A stretch of 64,000 nucleotides of DNA from NCBI RefSeq assembly GCF_000686125.1, contig NZ_JMMA01000002.1:1860001-1924000 (forward strand). Reading direction: 5' to 3'. The notes beneath the pieces are model-generated. The model was not told the origin of the DNA, did no database searches, and saw only the letters and a program-made list of their open reading frames with translations. Position numbers and translations under genes: made by a program. Shown here piece by piece: positions 55,213 through 64,000 of the stretch (position 1 is its first letter; every line of letters begins with the position of its first letter). The DNA comes from Ruminococcus sp. NK3A76. Its GTDB lineage: Bacteria > Bacillota > Clostridia > Oscillospirales > Ruminococcaceae.

Positions 55213-57417
55213 TCATACATTTGAAATAATTACTGGGCTGAGCCCAAACCACTTGAATGCACTTACATCAAGTAAAAACAGCACCAGCGGAACTATCAGC
55301 ACCACCGTTTCTATCAGCAGCGAAGATATAAAGCTTTTGGCTTTGCTTGATACAAAATATATCAAAAGCATTGCTACAATCATTCCAAGATAACGCAGGA
55401 CAGAGATAAGAATAAGATATTCCAGTATGCTCAGATTCCACCCCGACAGATGCTCAAGAGAGCAGGCAGGCGCGGAAAGCTGCCTTGTGCCGTAGGCATT
55501 AAGTACGTTGTAAAAATACGGCGCATAGGTAAGGATATAAATAACTGTCAGCACTATCGTTCCTATGACAAGCTTTCGCAGAAAAACAGCTTTTCGCCCT
55601 CTTGGAGTTGAGTGCAAAAGCACCGACGCACCCGTCTGATACTCGACGCAATATACATAAGTCAGCGTGCAAATAAGCATTGCAAGGGCGGTCAGGGCAA
55701 GGGTTGTGTCCTTGTTTCCAGCACTTTCATCACCCGTCAGCAGCTTGTAGCCCGAGTCGTAAACGAACTCTCCACCGTCGGTGGATCTCAGATATTCGGC
55801 GTGGGCTTTGACCTGCTCGAATGCCGTCTGAGAGGCAAGAATATTTTGATATTTCATCGCCGCAAAGACATTCCCCTCGGCAAGCTCGCGCTGCATATCC
55901 TCCTGCGCTTTATCAAATTTCGATTGTTCGTCGACAAGAAAATGCTCCTTTTCGGGGGTGAATTCACCCTCTAACTTCAGCATATACTGCTTGTAGTAGA
56001 TCTCGTCCGATGATGCAAATTTCTCATTGATCGGAGTGTAGCCAAACCACACGAATGCCCCGAAAGCGAGCAGGATAAACAGTACCCTTTCGCCAATAAA
56101 GACCTTGTAGCACTCCTGCAAGAAAAGGCTGGTGTTTCGGCCTTTGAAAATTATGAAGGAAAGCCGCCTGCTGCGATTCATGATGACTCTTTGACGAGCG
56201 TAAAAAGCTACTGACAGTATAGAAAATGTTAAGAGTAAAACTACAAGTGAAACAACAAAAACCGTCTTGTATCCAAAAGGTTCGCCAAAGATGTTCAGGT
56301 TAAGATACTTTGCAAAAATATCGTGCGTATTGGCAAATGCAATAAGGTTGATATACTTGAACGGACAGAGATAGCTTGCGCTTGGAATGGTGTAGTACAT
56401 CACAGCCTCCGCTGCGAGTATCACTGCCAGTACAGCATATACTTTTACGGAAGAATTTGAAACCGTAGTTATCAGATATATCAAGACTGCAAAAAGGCAG
56501 TAGACAACAAATTTACTCAGAAGGAACAGTCCTAAATACTGTACGACTGATATTTTCAGATCACTGCCGTTAAAGCTGTAAACAGACTGTATCTGCCGCG
56601 AGATATTACCGTATCCGTAGGTGAAATACCCTGCCGCAAGGTTGACTGAAAAAAGCAAAAAAAGTGCCGCAAATGCAGCCGTAAAGCAGGTCATCAGCTT
56701 GGCGATCCCGAGTGGCATTCTGCCCTTGTATGTAGTTCGGGAAAGGGTTATCTGGTCAAGCTCTTTCTCCCTTGTGACTATTGTAACGACAACAGTCATA
56801 ATCATCAGAAACGCCGCAATATCTGTAGGAAGAAAGCCTGTTGCCATATCAATACCCTTGCTTGAGGCAGGGGTGAGTGTGCTGCCTTTAAGGTGCGCAA
56901 AGTCGTCCGGCGTTTTGGCAATGTTCTTGTAGGAAAAGCTGTCGGGCTCTGCAAAAAGTGATATACCCGTCATCTTCCTTGCCTGCGCGTCAATGCCGTC
57001 AAGATAGCCGCCGTATTCGGCGCAGGCCTGCACCTCTTTGAGGGCATCAGCAATAAGCTGCCGTTCGGTGTAGATGTCATCACAGAATTTAAGATAGCTT
57101 TTGCCGTTATACTTTTCAAGTAAATATTTAGTGTCGGCATCTGTATAAATATCTGAAACTTCTTCTCCAAATGATAATTGCTCTAAAATATCAAGTTCGT
57201 TCTGCATTTGTGTGAGCTTTTCAAGTGCTTCATCTGCATTCATTTTATCTATTGAATCATAAACCGCTTTGTACTGCCCGGCGGTATATAACTGCTCTTC
57301 TTTTGATGTTTCGTTCACCCAAAGCAGCACACCGTTCAGAACCGCAAGCGCCAGAAAAATGCCTATCGTTGAGCAGCGACAGAAAGCCTTGATACATTCG
57401 TTTATGTAAAGTCGCAT
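55213..57417 (-). CDS. Double-length ABC-2 type permease
   Basis: It has about 734 residues from ATG 57417 (MRLYINECIKAFCRC), with GAGAGGTGC upstream. It has an N-terminal helix 17-35, an outer domain to about 195, then six helices between about 205 and 415. The pattern then restarts: FLQECYKVFIGERVLFILLA near 437, a second outer domain, and five helices to the end. It is thus two ABC-2 permease halves joined in tandem. It follows the ATPase at 57427 by 9 bases. The substrate is unknown. Confidence 0.75.
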   Translation of the reverse strand: MRLYINECIKAFCRCSTIGIFLALAVLNGVLLWVNETSKEEQLYTAGQYKAVYDSIDKMNADEALEKLTQMQNELDILEQLSFGEEVSDIYTDADTKYLLEKYNGKSYLKFCDDIYTERQLIADALKEVQACAEYGGYLDGIDAQARKMTGISLFAEPDSFSYKNIAKTPDDFAHLKGSTLTPASSKGIDMATGFLPTDIAAFLMIMTVVVTIVTREKELDQITLSRTTYKGRMPLGIAKLMTCFTAAFAALFLLFSVNLAAGYFTYGYGNISRQIQSVYSFNGSDLKISVVQYLGLFLLSKFVVYCLFAVLIYLITTVSNSSVKVYAVLAVILAAEAVMYYTIPSASYLCPFKYINLIAFANTHDIFAKYLNLNIFGEPFGYKTVFVVSLVVLLLTFSILSVAFYARQRVIMNRSRRLSFIIFKGRNTSLFLQECYKVFIGERVLFILLAFGAFVWFGYTPINEKFASSDEIYYKQYMLKLEGEFTPEKEHFLVDEQSKFDKAQEDMQRELAEGNVFAAMKYQNILASQTAFEQVKAHAEYLRSTDGGEFVYDSGYKLLTGDESAGNKDTTLALTALAMLICTLTYVYCVEYQTGASVLLHSTPRGRKAVFLRKLVIGTIVLTVIYILTYAPYFYNVLNAYGTRQLSAPACSLEHLSGWNLSILEYLILISVLRYLGMIVAMLLIYFVSSKAKSFISSLLIETVVLIVPLVLFLLDVSAFKWFGLSPVIISNV

Positions 57418-57426
57418 AAGCACCTC

Positions 57427-58287
57427 TCAATCGAAATAATAGAGGTAGAGATCTTCAAGATCGGGCTTGACAGGGATGAATTTATAGTCATTTGGCTTGT
57501 CCTTCGATATTACTCTGACATAGATATTATGCTCGTCCTTTGAGATGTTACCCACCTTGCAGCTGTCCGAAATATCGGATAGTTTTTCTTCGCTTGCCGT
57601 GATTTCAAAAACCTTGCCATCTATCGTTTTGCATAGCTCATGAGGCTTCCCCTTGCCGATCAGCTCGCCTTGTTTCAGCAGCAAGACCTCTTTAGCTATA
57701 AACTCAATATCCGAGACAACGTGTGTGGCGATTATGACTATTTTCTCAAATGCGATCTCTGCCACAAGGTTTCGTATTCTTATACGTTCCTTCGGATCAA
57801 GGCCTGCGGTGGGCTCGTCGAGAATGATGATCTTCGGATCACCGAGCATCGCCTGAACAATAAGCGCACGCTGCTTCATACCACCCGAAAAGCCGCCGAG
57901 CCGCTTTGAACGTGCGCTGTCAAGATTCACAAGCCTAATTAGTCGTTCTATATCAGCTTTTGCATCAGTTTTGTTCATACCTTTAAGCGCCGCCATATAG
58001 TATAGGAAACGCTCCAGCGTAAAATTCGGGTAAAGTCCCTGCTGCTGCGGCATAAAGCCAAGCAGGCGGCGAAACTCGGCGCCCATCTCGGAGGTCTCGC
58101 GTCCGTCAAACAGAACGCTGCCCGAGGTGGGTTTGAGGTTATCGGTGATGATGTTCATTAGTGTTGACTTGCCTGCACCGTTGGGACCCAGCAGACCGTA
58201 AACGCCAGGGGTGAAGTCGCAGGAGAAGCTGCCAAGCGCCGTGAAATTTCCGTATTGCTTTGTAAGATCTTTGATCGTCAGTTTCAT
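57427..58287 (-). CDS. ABC transporter ATP-binding protein (ABC-2 exporter type)
   Basis: This is a 286-residue ATPase with Walker A GPNGAGKST, signature FSGGMKQR, Walker B IIILDEPTAGLDPKERIRIR and H-loop ATHVVSD. A C-terminal extension of about 80 residues (IPVKPDLEDLYLYYF) is common in ABC-2 exporter ATPases. ATG 58287 (MKLTIKDLTKQYG) is preferred to 58344 because GGTGG precedes it. It pairs with the double-length permease immediately downstream. The 58288-58549 interval shows no gene. Confidence 0.93.
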   Translation of the reverse strand: MKLTIKDLTKQYGNFTALGSFSCDFTPGVYGLLGPNGAGKSTLMNIITDNLKPTSGSVLFDGRETSEMGAEFRRLLGFMPQQQGLYPNFTLERFLYYMAALKGMNKTDAKADIERLIRLVNLDSARSKRLGGFSGGMKQRALIVQAMLGDPKIIILDEPTAGLDPKERIRIRNLVAEIAFEKIVIIATHVVSDIEFIAKEVLLLKQGELIGKGKPHELCKTIDGKVFEITASEEKLSDISDSCKVGNISKDEHNIYVRVISKDKPNDYKFIPVKPDLEDLYLYYFD

Positions 58288-58549
58288 ATTTTCCACCATC
58301 TCCGATATTGGTTTTTGATATTCAAAAACGCTTTCGATCACCATTCCCGTTTGCGCATAAGTTTTCTCGCTTAACGGAAAGCATTCCTGTCAGAATATAA
58401 TGCTTTGAATCAAATGTTCTGCCGTCAGGCATTCCCCGGCTTTATACCCTGTTCACCTGCACCCTGCTAAAGTGTATTCTCAAATTTCACTGCCGTATAT
58501 ATAGACATATACAGCAAATAAGTCAAGAACGACATACGATTTCTGAATA

Positions 58550-59640
58550 TCATTTTACTTTTTTATTCTGACTGTCGCCAATCATCTCGTTTATTTTTTC
58601 TATTGTCTTTTGGTAGCCTGCATTTTCAAGCTCCTTTTTAAGGTCTTTGAAATGCGCCTTGTATTCATTGTCATCACCCGTCAGTATGCTTTCATATTTT
58701 CCTGTTATAGTGCGGTATTTTTCAAATTCACTCTCAAACTGCTCGAAGTCATAAACACTTACATCAAGTATTTTTAAGCTGTCATTATACGCTTTTATCC
58801 GATCTTTATAAGGCTTGTTTTCAATAAGCAGATACTCGTTACCCAATGTCGACAATGCCCCAAAGCTGTCGTCCTTCATACTCAATTTGTAGGTGCCTGC
58901 TTCATAGGTAATGTTGGGCGCACCGTAGTATAAAATATCATTTAACAACTCATCTCGAGCCGTAGTTTCAAGAAGGTCATAAGCATCGTCTTTGTTCTCG
59001 CTCCACGAAGCTATACACCATATGCCGCTTTCAAACAGTGCTGTGTGATCCTCCATACCTAAAATGCTTATCTGGCTTGTACCTGTGCTTTTAGGGCTTC
59101 TGTTTCTTGCGGTAAATGGGGCAAAAACATCATTTCCTATAAACCCCTCAGCCCTGCCCTTATGTGCAAATTCTACATAGTCCTCAAAAAACTCTGTGCT
59201 GTATGGATCAAATGCCATAAGCTCACCGTTTTCAAGCCGTATCGGGATACACCCGCCGATAAGCTCGCCATTTTGGTTTTTTATATGCTCTGCAAGTATC
59301 TTATCAAGATACATAGCAGGGCTTTCCTTGCTGTTTTGTAAAAGAATTTTTTCAAGGTCTGAGGGCTTTGTTATTTCCTGCGGACAATCACCCTCAAATT
59401 GCATTTTAAGGTCAAAGCAAAGCCCTGCGCTGATATTTATGCGGTTATTCACACCGTATATCTTGTTATCCCTTGTAACGCTTTTCCAGTTATTCTCGGG
59501 GTATAGGGAATACAGCTCGCCGCCCTTTGAAAGCCTATCATCAAGCTCCTCACAAAGCCCTTCTTTAATGCTTAAGGTGTAAGGCCTTGTGTCCTCACCC
59601 TCCGAAAGTGCAGGGGTTGCAAATATATCAATGCCTGTAT
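58550..59640 (-). CDS. Solute-binding-protein-like domain, continuation of the sigma fusion in a shifted frame
   Basis: The listed open frame starts at GTG 59452, but the same frame is open back to about 59650, inside the 3' end of the sigma-propeller gene. It aligns with the lipoprotein at 61687-62973: NTGIDIFATPAL here against NADIAFSGFDS there, YGVNNRINISAGLCFDL against YVLPNETAQNIGISIVFDL, and ESGIWCIASWSE-type segments. It has no signal or start of its own in the homologous position, so it is the C-terminal part of a single larger protein, split by a one-base frame change near 59640-59652. It is predicted to be extracellular and to bind a ligand. Confidence 0.6.
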
Positions 59641-61596
59641 TACAATTTTCATGCTTTTAAGCTGCTCGGTATATTCAAGCGCCGTGTCATATCTATCTGC
59701 CATATCAAAGCTTACAACATACCCCTTGCCAAGCATTACGAGCCTGTCATTAAAAGCCGCATTGTCGGTATCGGTAATGCTTAGATCGCTGTAGACGTGC
59801 AAAACCTTTTTACCCTGCCAATGTGTTTTAAAGTATTCATCATCAAGTTTTATCGGTAATGTCTGTCTTTGTTCATCAGCCTTGCCGTTTACCCAACTGT
59901 CAAGCGAGCAGTATTCATCAGCGGAAAAAATAACTCTATTGCCGAAAACAAGCTGCGGTATCTGCTTTGAGCTTGTATTAACAAGCGTTCCGCTTTGCTT
60001 GTCGTAGTAATGTGCATTCCCGAGAGTATCAGTAAAAACAACGGTACTATACATATAAGGACATACACTTGCAGGAGAGGATATAAGCTCGCTTTTTTTA
60101 TTGCCGTTAAGATCAGTCAGATAGTAGGTGTTTAAGTCAGGCTCAAACGCTATTGCATTTTCTCCGTCATAGTATATAGCCTGTAATTTGCTGTCAAAGC
60201 CGCTTATCTGCCGCACACTTTCCCCGTCAAAGCACATCAGCTTAAAAATAAGGTTATCGGGGTCTGAGATGTACTTATCTATTTCATCAGAGGTGTGGTT
60301 TTGCATATATTCATTCAAGTCAGCCTTTGTTCCGAGAAAGCTGTAATACATCCTTTCCCCGTCAGTATAGAGCATTTTACAGCCGTCTGTAAGCGCATCT
60401 CCCTTGCTTGCTTTGCCGTTTTCAAGGTCAATTATTGTCGGGTAATAGGTCATATCATTTGTCTGCGTATCCACATTGAAGGTAAAACAAAACAGCCTTC
60501 CGCCCTTCATAACATATGTCATCTCAAGAGCGCCCTCACAGTCAAGCTCTGCTATGACCTTTCTGTCGCTGCCGTCTGTATTGCACTTAAATAACCTTGA
60601 TCCATTGAGCGCATCTCCGTTATCCAGCACATAGAGCGAGCCGTCGTAAATATCCTCAAACACAGGTTTGTCAAAATACGCATAACAGTTTTCATCATTA
60701 TGCCTGCAATCAGGTCTTGAGCACAGCACGGCGCTCTCACCGCTTGCAAAGTCGGTAAAATGCATAAACCCGCGCTCGCTGCTCAGTATTCCTTCGTCGC
60801 ATACATTGACAGTACCCAAGCCGAGTGACAGATCGGAATATGCAAGCCTGTCATCTCCAAATTGCTTTTTTAGCAGCACTGCACCTGCCGATACCACCAC
60901 CATCCCTGCTGCGGATACTGCCGCTATTTTCATAGCAAGGCTCTTTTTAACGGCAGCCTTGCCGCCTTTTGCCGCAAAGCCCTCAAATGATATGTTTTCA
61001 AGAAGCGCCGATATTGGTGCTAAACTCAGCATACCTCCCTTTGAAAAAAGCTTTTCTATTTGCTTTTTGAGCTTTTTTCTCGCCCTAAAAAGCCGCAGAT
61101 CGGCAGCATTCTCGCTTATTCCCTGTGCCTTTGCTATCTCTCTCATACTAAGCTCGTCATAGTAATACATAATAATTGCCGAGCGTGACTTTGTATCAAG
61201 TGAATCTATCATTTCACGAAGCTGTACTTTTGTCTGCTCGTTTACAGCATAGTCATCAGGCAGCATAACTGCGTCATTTATTTCTGAAGTATCAAGAGCG
61301 TTATCATCATCAAGACGCTCGGTCTTTGCTTCCTCCTTGATGTAATGGATACACTTGCTGTAGCATATCGTATAAAGCCACCCGACAAATGATTCATTTT
61401 GCCGAAGTGCCGAGATCCTTTCAAATGCCGTCACAAAAGTCTCCGAGGTCATATCCTCAGCTATCCCTGTGCTTTTTACATATCTGAGTGCAAAGAAATA
61501 GACTTTGTTTTTGTATTCGTTATAAAGAGCTTCAAAAGCTTTTTTATCTTTATTCTTAGCCCTTTCAGCAAGAGCCGATATCTCATCTTTTGTCAT
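59572..61596 (-). CDS. ECF-type sigma factor fused to membrane helix and extracellular propeller-like domain
   Basis: ATG 61596 is chosen (AGAGGTGA 5 bases upstream; the frame extends to GTG 61605). Counting from GTG 61605, residues 1-185 are a sigma factor: AEDMTSETFVTAFERI, FVGWLYTICYSKC, and a region-4 stretch LSMREIAKAQGISENAADLR. Residues 191-206 carry the linker LAPISALLENIS, a membrane helix lies at 225-246 and the rest is outside: LCSRPDCRHNDENCYAYF, then repeated DGERMYYSF and DGSLYVLDNGD blades as in DUF5050-like propellers. The final 70 residues begin the solute-binding domain but stop after a frame change. The sigma domain is close to that of 5935-9363. The likely role is to convert an outside signal into transcription. 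Confidence 0.8.
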   Translation of the reverse strand: MTKDEISALAERAKNKDKKAFEALYNEYKNKVYFFALRYVKSTGIAEDMTSETFVTAFERISALRQNESFVGWLYTICYSKCIHYIKEEAKTERLDDDNALDTSEINDAVMLPDDYAVNEQTKVQLREMIDSLDTKSRSAIIMYYYDELSMREIAKAQGISENAADLRLFRARKKLKKQIEKLFSKGGMLSLAPISALLENISFEGFAAKGGKAAVKKSLAMKIAAVSAAGMVVVSAGAVLLKKQFGDDRLAYSDLSLGLGTVNVCDEGILSSERGFMHFTDFASGESAVLCSRPDCRHNDENCYAYFDKPVFEDIYDGSLYVLDNGDALNGSRLFKCNTDGSDRKVIAELDCEGALEMTYVMKGGRLFCFTFNVDTQTNDMTYYPTIIDLENGKASKGDALTDGCKMLYTDGERMYYSFLGTKADLNEYMQNHTSDEIDKYISDPDNLIFKLMCFDGESVRQISGFDSKLQAIYYDGENAIAFEPDLNTYYLTDLNGNKKSELISSPASVCPYMYSTVVFTDTLGNAHYYDKQSGTLVNTSSKQIPQLVFGNRVIFSADEYCSLDSWVNGKADEQRQTLPIKLDDEYFKTHWQGKKVLHVYSDLSITDTDNAAFNDRLVMLGKGYVVSFDMADRYDTALEYTEQLKSMKIVIQALIYLQPLHFRRVRTQGLTP

Positions 61597-61686
61597 ACCG
61601 TTCACCTCTGTTATTTAGAGTGTTATACGGCGGGATTTGTTTCAAACAATTTTAATTTTCTATCATATGCACAAAAACCAACGCTT

Positions 61687-62973
61687 TCATTTGTGCAGCT
61701 TTGCCCTTGCCGCTTTGATATCTTCATCAAAGCTTTTGCTTTTATATACCTCTGACAAGGAATCCATCACCTTAGCCTGTTTGTCAGTTTCTGTTATTAT
61801 CTTTGCATTATTGCACACAGCCACATTTTCATCATAGTAATTATTGAGTTCTTCAAAGCTTTCAAACCGCATAAGCTTATCGCCGTCTTTAAATAATCCT
61901 GTATTTATGCCAAAGATAAGCTTGTTTATATAGCCATACATAAGCTCACCGTATGCGGTATATGCACAGCCGTCTCTTACCTCAGCATCAGTTCCGTAAA
62001 CAAGTAAGTTTCCTATATCGTGGTCAAGATGCACCGCCTGCAAAAGCTTGAAGGCACGCTCTTTTTTGTCAGAGCTTTTAAGTATGCCCGTTGTCGCAGA
62101 AAAGCGTGAGCCTATAATGCACTTTGTGCTGTAAATATAAGTGTTATTCTTTTTAACAGCAGGCAGATCACGTGTAATGCATATACTCCAATCAGCGTTT
62201 ATATCATCAGTTGCATTACCGCTTAAAAATAGTCCGTTTACTGTTTTTAGCCAAGTAATAGCGCTCTCGTTTTCAAGCGGGAGTTCTTCCTTTCCGTCAG
62301 GTGAATACAGCCGCCCGTCTGCGTAATAATAACCATAAAACCCCATAAATTCAAACCCCTGCAAGCCGTATTCAAGCAAACCGCCGTCTTGCAGCAGAAT
62401 GGGTAGCTTAGTTATATCCCCGTCAAAGCTCTCGGCTGCGGCTCTGTTTATTATATCAAGGTCAAACACTATACTTATTCCGATATTCTGCGCCGTTTCG
62501 TTTGGCAAAACATAGGTGCTTCCATTTATTTTTGAACAATCCCATAGCTGTGCAGGAAGTGCTTCATAAAGCTCGCTGCCTTCTAAAAGATCATCAAGAG
62601 GTGCGAAATATCCGTCTGCTATCAACTGTTCACAAGGCTTTGTACACTCGCTGTCAAAGCCTGAAAAGGCTATATCCGCATTAGTTTTTTTAAGCTCATT
62701 TGCATAATCCTCCGTATCGCTGATGCTCACAAAGCTTACACCAAGATCATACCTTTCTTCGAGAATCATATTTATCTTTTCAAGTGTTTTATCACTTATA
62801 CTGATACTGTCGGGGATCGCCCATTTTATGTAATAGCCGTCCTCGTGCAAAGTCGGCTTTTTTTCAGCCTTGCTGTCGGGCTGTGAGCTGCTTTGCGTTT
62901 GTGCCTTGCCTAAACAAGATGTAAGCATTACGACTACTGCAAAAAGAACTGATAATATTTTTAGTATTTTCAA
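61687..62973 (-). CDS. Extracellular solute-binding lipoprotein
   Basis: This 428-residue protein starts at TTG 62973 with AAGGGAG upstream, 4 bases from the preceding stop. It has a lipoprotein signal (LSVLFAVVVMLTSCLGK) and a Ser/Gln spacer. It has the general layout of ABC-type sugar/solute-binding proteins: ILEERYDLGVSF, ADIAFSGFDSEC, YFAPLDDLLEGSELYEALP, VLPNETAQNIGISIVFDL and KERAFKLLQAVHLDHDIGNL. There is no sugar permease nearby, so it is more likely a sensory than a transport component. It is homologous to the shifted-frame domain at 58550-59640. Confidence 0.8.
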   Translation of the reverse strand: MKILKILSVLFAVVVMLTSCLGKAQTQSSSQPDSKAEKKPTLHEDGYYIKWAIPDSISISDKTLEKINMILEERYDLGVSFVSISDTEDYANELKKTNADIAFSGFDSECTKPCEQLIADGYFAPLDDLLEGSELYEALPAQLWDCSKINGSTYVLPNETAQNIGISIVFDLDIINRAAAESFDGDITKLPILLQDGGLLEYGLQGFEFMGFYGYYYADGRLYSPDGKEELPLENESAITWLKTVNGLFLSGNATDDINADWSICITRDLPAVKKNNTYIYSTKCIIGSRFSATTGILKSSDKKERAFKLLQAVHLDHDIGNLLVYGTDAEVRDGCAYTAYGELMYGYINKLIFGINTGLFKDGDKLMRFESFEELNNYYDENVAVCNNAKIITETDKQAKVMDSLSEVYKSKSFDEDIKAARAKLHK

Positions 62974-62976
62974 GTT

Positions 62977-64000
62977 TTACATCTCCCTTAGCTTTTTTAT
63001 CTCACACTTTTTCCCCGAAAGAAAGCTTTCCTTATCCATTACACATAAAAATGTTTTATCCCCTTCACTCTGCCATAAGTATACAAAGCTGTCAGTCACC
63101 CCTATAACTGAGTAAACATTTTCATCAAGTGCGGTTTTTTCATTGCTGTTATTGTAAAGACAATAGCGGTCATCATACATCAATGCCCCCCTTTGCGTCA
63201 TCATACAAGGTGTACCTTTGCTGTCAATTGCTGTTTTACTGCCGCTTTTTATATCAAACATATACGGCTTATCCTCACTGATAAGCGCATAGCCATAGCC
63301 TATATCCGCACAGTCACCGTTTATTGCAAGCAGAGTTTTTGCGTTTTTGTTCTTGTAGTCATAACCTACTATCTCGGTGCGAATAGTGCTTTTTATGTAT
63401 TCATCATCATTCATCAGTTCTTTCTCTGTGGTATATGTATAAGAAAAGTATATACTTTCCCCGTCAATGTATATATTTCTGATGATACCGTTATAGCCCG
63501 TGTAAGTGTTTGACTTATAGACATTTCCGTTTTCAAGGTCTATGACAACAGCAAAGCATTCACGCTTTTCAAGGCTTTCGCCATTTTTGTCAAAATCCTT
63601 ATAGAAAGCACAGGCAAAGAGAGAGTCGCCATACGCTGCCGAGCTGACAGTCTGCGCACCTTCAAGACGGGCTATCTCTCGCCTGTTTGTGCCGTCCTTA
63701 TCGGCACAGCAAAGCACCTTTGTGAAAAAGGGCGAATAATCACCGCTTTTGCCCTCAGGTGTATACAGAAAATACAGCTTGTCATTATATATAGCAGGGC
63801 AGCTGCAATATCCCTCGACATAAGCATCACAGCTTGGGTGAGGGTTTGCACTTGATACCCCCTCGTGCTTACAGTCGGGCTTTGCACAAAGCGGCATTTC
63901 AATTCCCGATTGCCTGTCGATAAAGGTGAGGATACTGCTTTCGCTTACATAAACCTCTCCGCTGTCTGAAAAGCTGTCAGAGCAGTCAATGCTTACATAA
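62977..64000 (-). CDS. Extracellular propeller-like protein, cut by window edge
   Basis: The frame is open to the right edge; an internal ATG at 63897 is unlikely to be the start because SGEVYVSESSILTFIDRQSG lies upstream in frame. LCAKPDCKHEGV is homologous to LCSRPDCRHNDE in the sigma-propeller protein, and both precede blades such as IYNDKLYFLYTPEGK, AAYGDSLFACAF and IYIDGESIYFSYTY. By that alignment the missing N-terminus would hold a membrane helix and possibly another sigma domain. Its stop lies 4 bases before the solute-binding lipoprotein, the same domain order as in the fused gene. Confidence 0.65.
   Translation of the reverse strand, partial: YVSIDCSDSFSDSGEVYVSESSILTFIDRQSGIEMPLCAKPDCKHEGVSSANPHPSCDAYVEGYCSCPAIYNDKLYFLYTPEGKSGDYSPFFTKVLCCADKDGTNRREIARLEGAQTVSSAAYGDSLFACAFYKDFDKNGESLEKRECFAVVIDLENGNVYKSNTYTGYNGIIRNIYIDGESIYFSYTYTTEKELMNDDEYIKSTIRTEIVGYDYKNKNAKTLLAINGDCADIGYGYALISEDKPYMFDIKSGSKTAIDSKGTPCMMTQRGALMYDDRYCLYNNSNEKTALDENVYSVIGVTDSFVYLWQSEGDKTFLCVMDKESFLSGKKCEIKKLREM

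Overview
The window looks like chromosome from a gut Clostridium-class Firmicute of the Ruminococcus/Oscillospiraceae kind. This is inferred from moderately AT-rich DNA, strong AGGAGG-type ribosome binding sites, frequent TTG/GTG starts, many lipobox lipoproteins, DUF4367-type anti-sigma factors and a MOBP-type mobilizable element. No housekeeping gene fixes the species.

Host array, part 1 (1-4.9 kb) and part 2 (33.6-55 kb). Seven large, soluble, mostly helical or coiled-coil proteins recur: a frameshifted gene cut by the left edge, and genes at 33.9-36.0, 36.2-39.0, 39.2-41.7, 42.2-47.1, 47.7-49.3 and 50.1-54.9 kb. Every one is preceded by the same promoter-like signature, TGCACC-N17-GGTATTA with invariant spacing, so they probably form one regulon. 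The two longest (about 1,620-1,650 residues) carry a papain-like Cys/His/Asn triad with papain's own residue spacing. The array also holds small inverted-repeat elements, gene debris and a metallopeptidase lipoprotein gene with two in-frame UAG codons.

Integrated element (about 4,988-31,870). A 26.9-kb integrative mobilizable element splits the array. It is bounded by a 23-bp direct repeat equal to the 3' end of tRNA-Asn(GUU). Repeated TAATGACCA-type motifs, the likely integrase arm sites, lie inside both ends. Its right end carries excisionase-like, MobC, relaxase and tyrosine integrase genes. Its cargo, all on the minus strand, is: an ABC ATPase with a sigma-factor/FtsX-permease fusion; DUF5104 and DUF4474 proteins; an ABC ATPase with two FtsX-like permeases; and a long operon running sigma factor, anti-sigma factor, four paired lipoproteins, two duplicated 56-residue proteins, two ABC-2 permeases and an ATPase. 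Two identical IS4-family copies sit in tandem between cargo and mobilization genes.

Right end (55-64 kb). An ABC ATPase and a double-length ABC-2 permease are followed by a signalling cluster. It contains an ECF-type sigma factor fused through one membrane helix to an extracellular propeller-like domain and a solute-binding-protein-like domain (frameshifted), plus a homologous propeller protein running off the edge and a separate solute-binding lipoprotein. With the sigma-FtsX fusion in the element, there are two independent cases of an ECF-type sigma factor built into a membrane protein, and both share the same linker at residues 191-206.

At least four genes carry frameshifts or internal stops. 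This is either real decay or assembly error and should be checked on reads.
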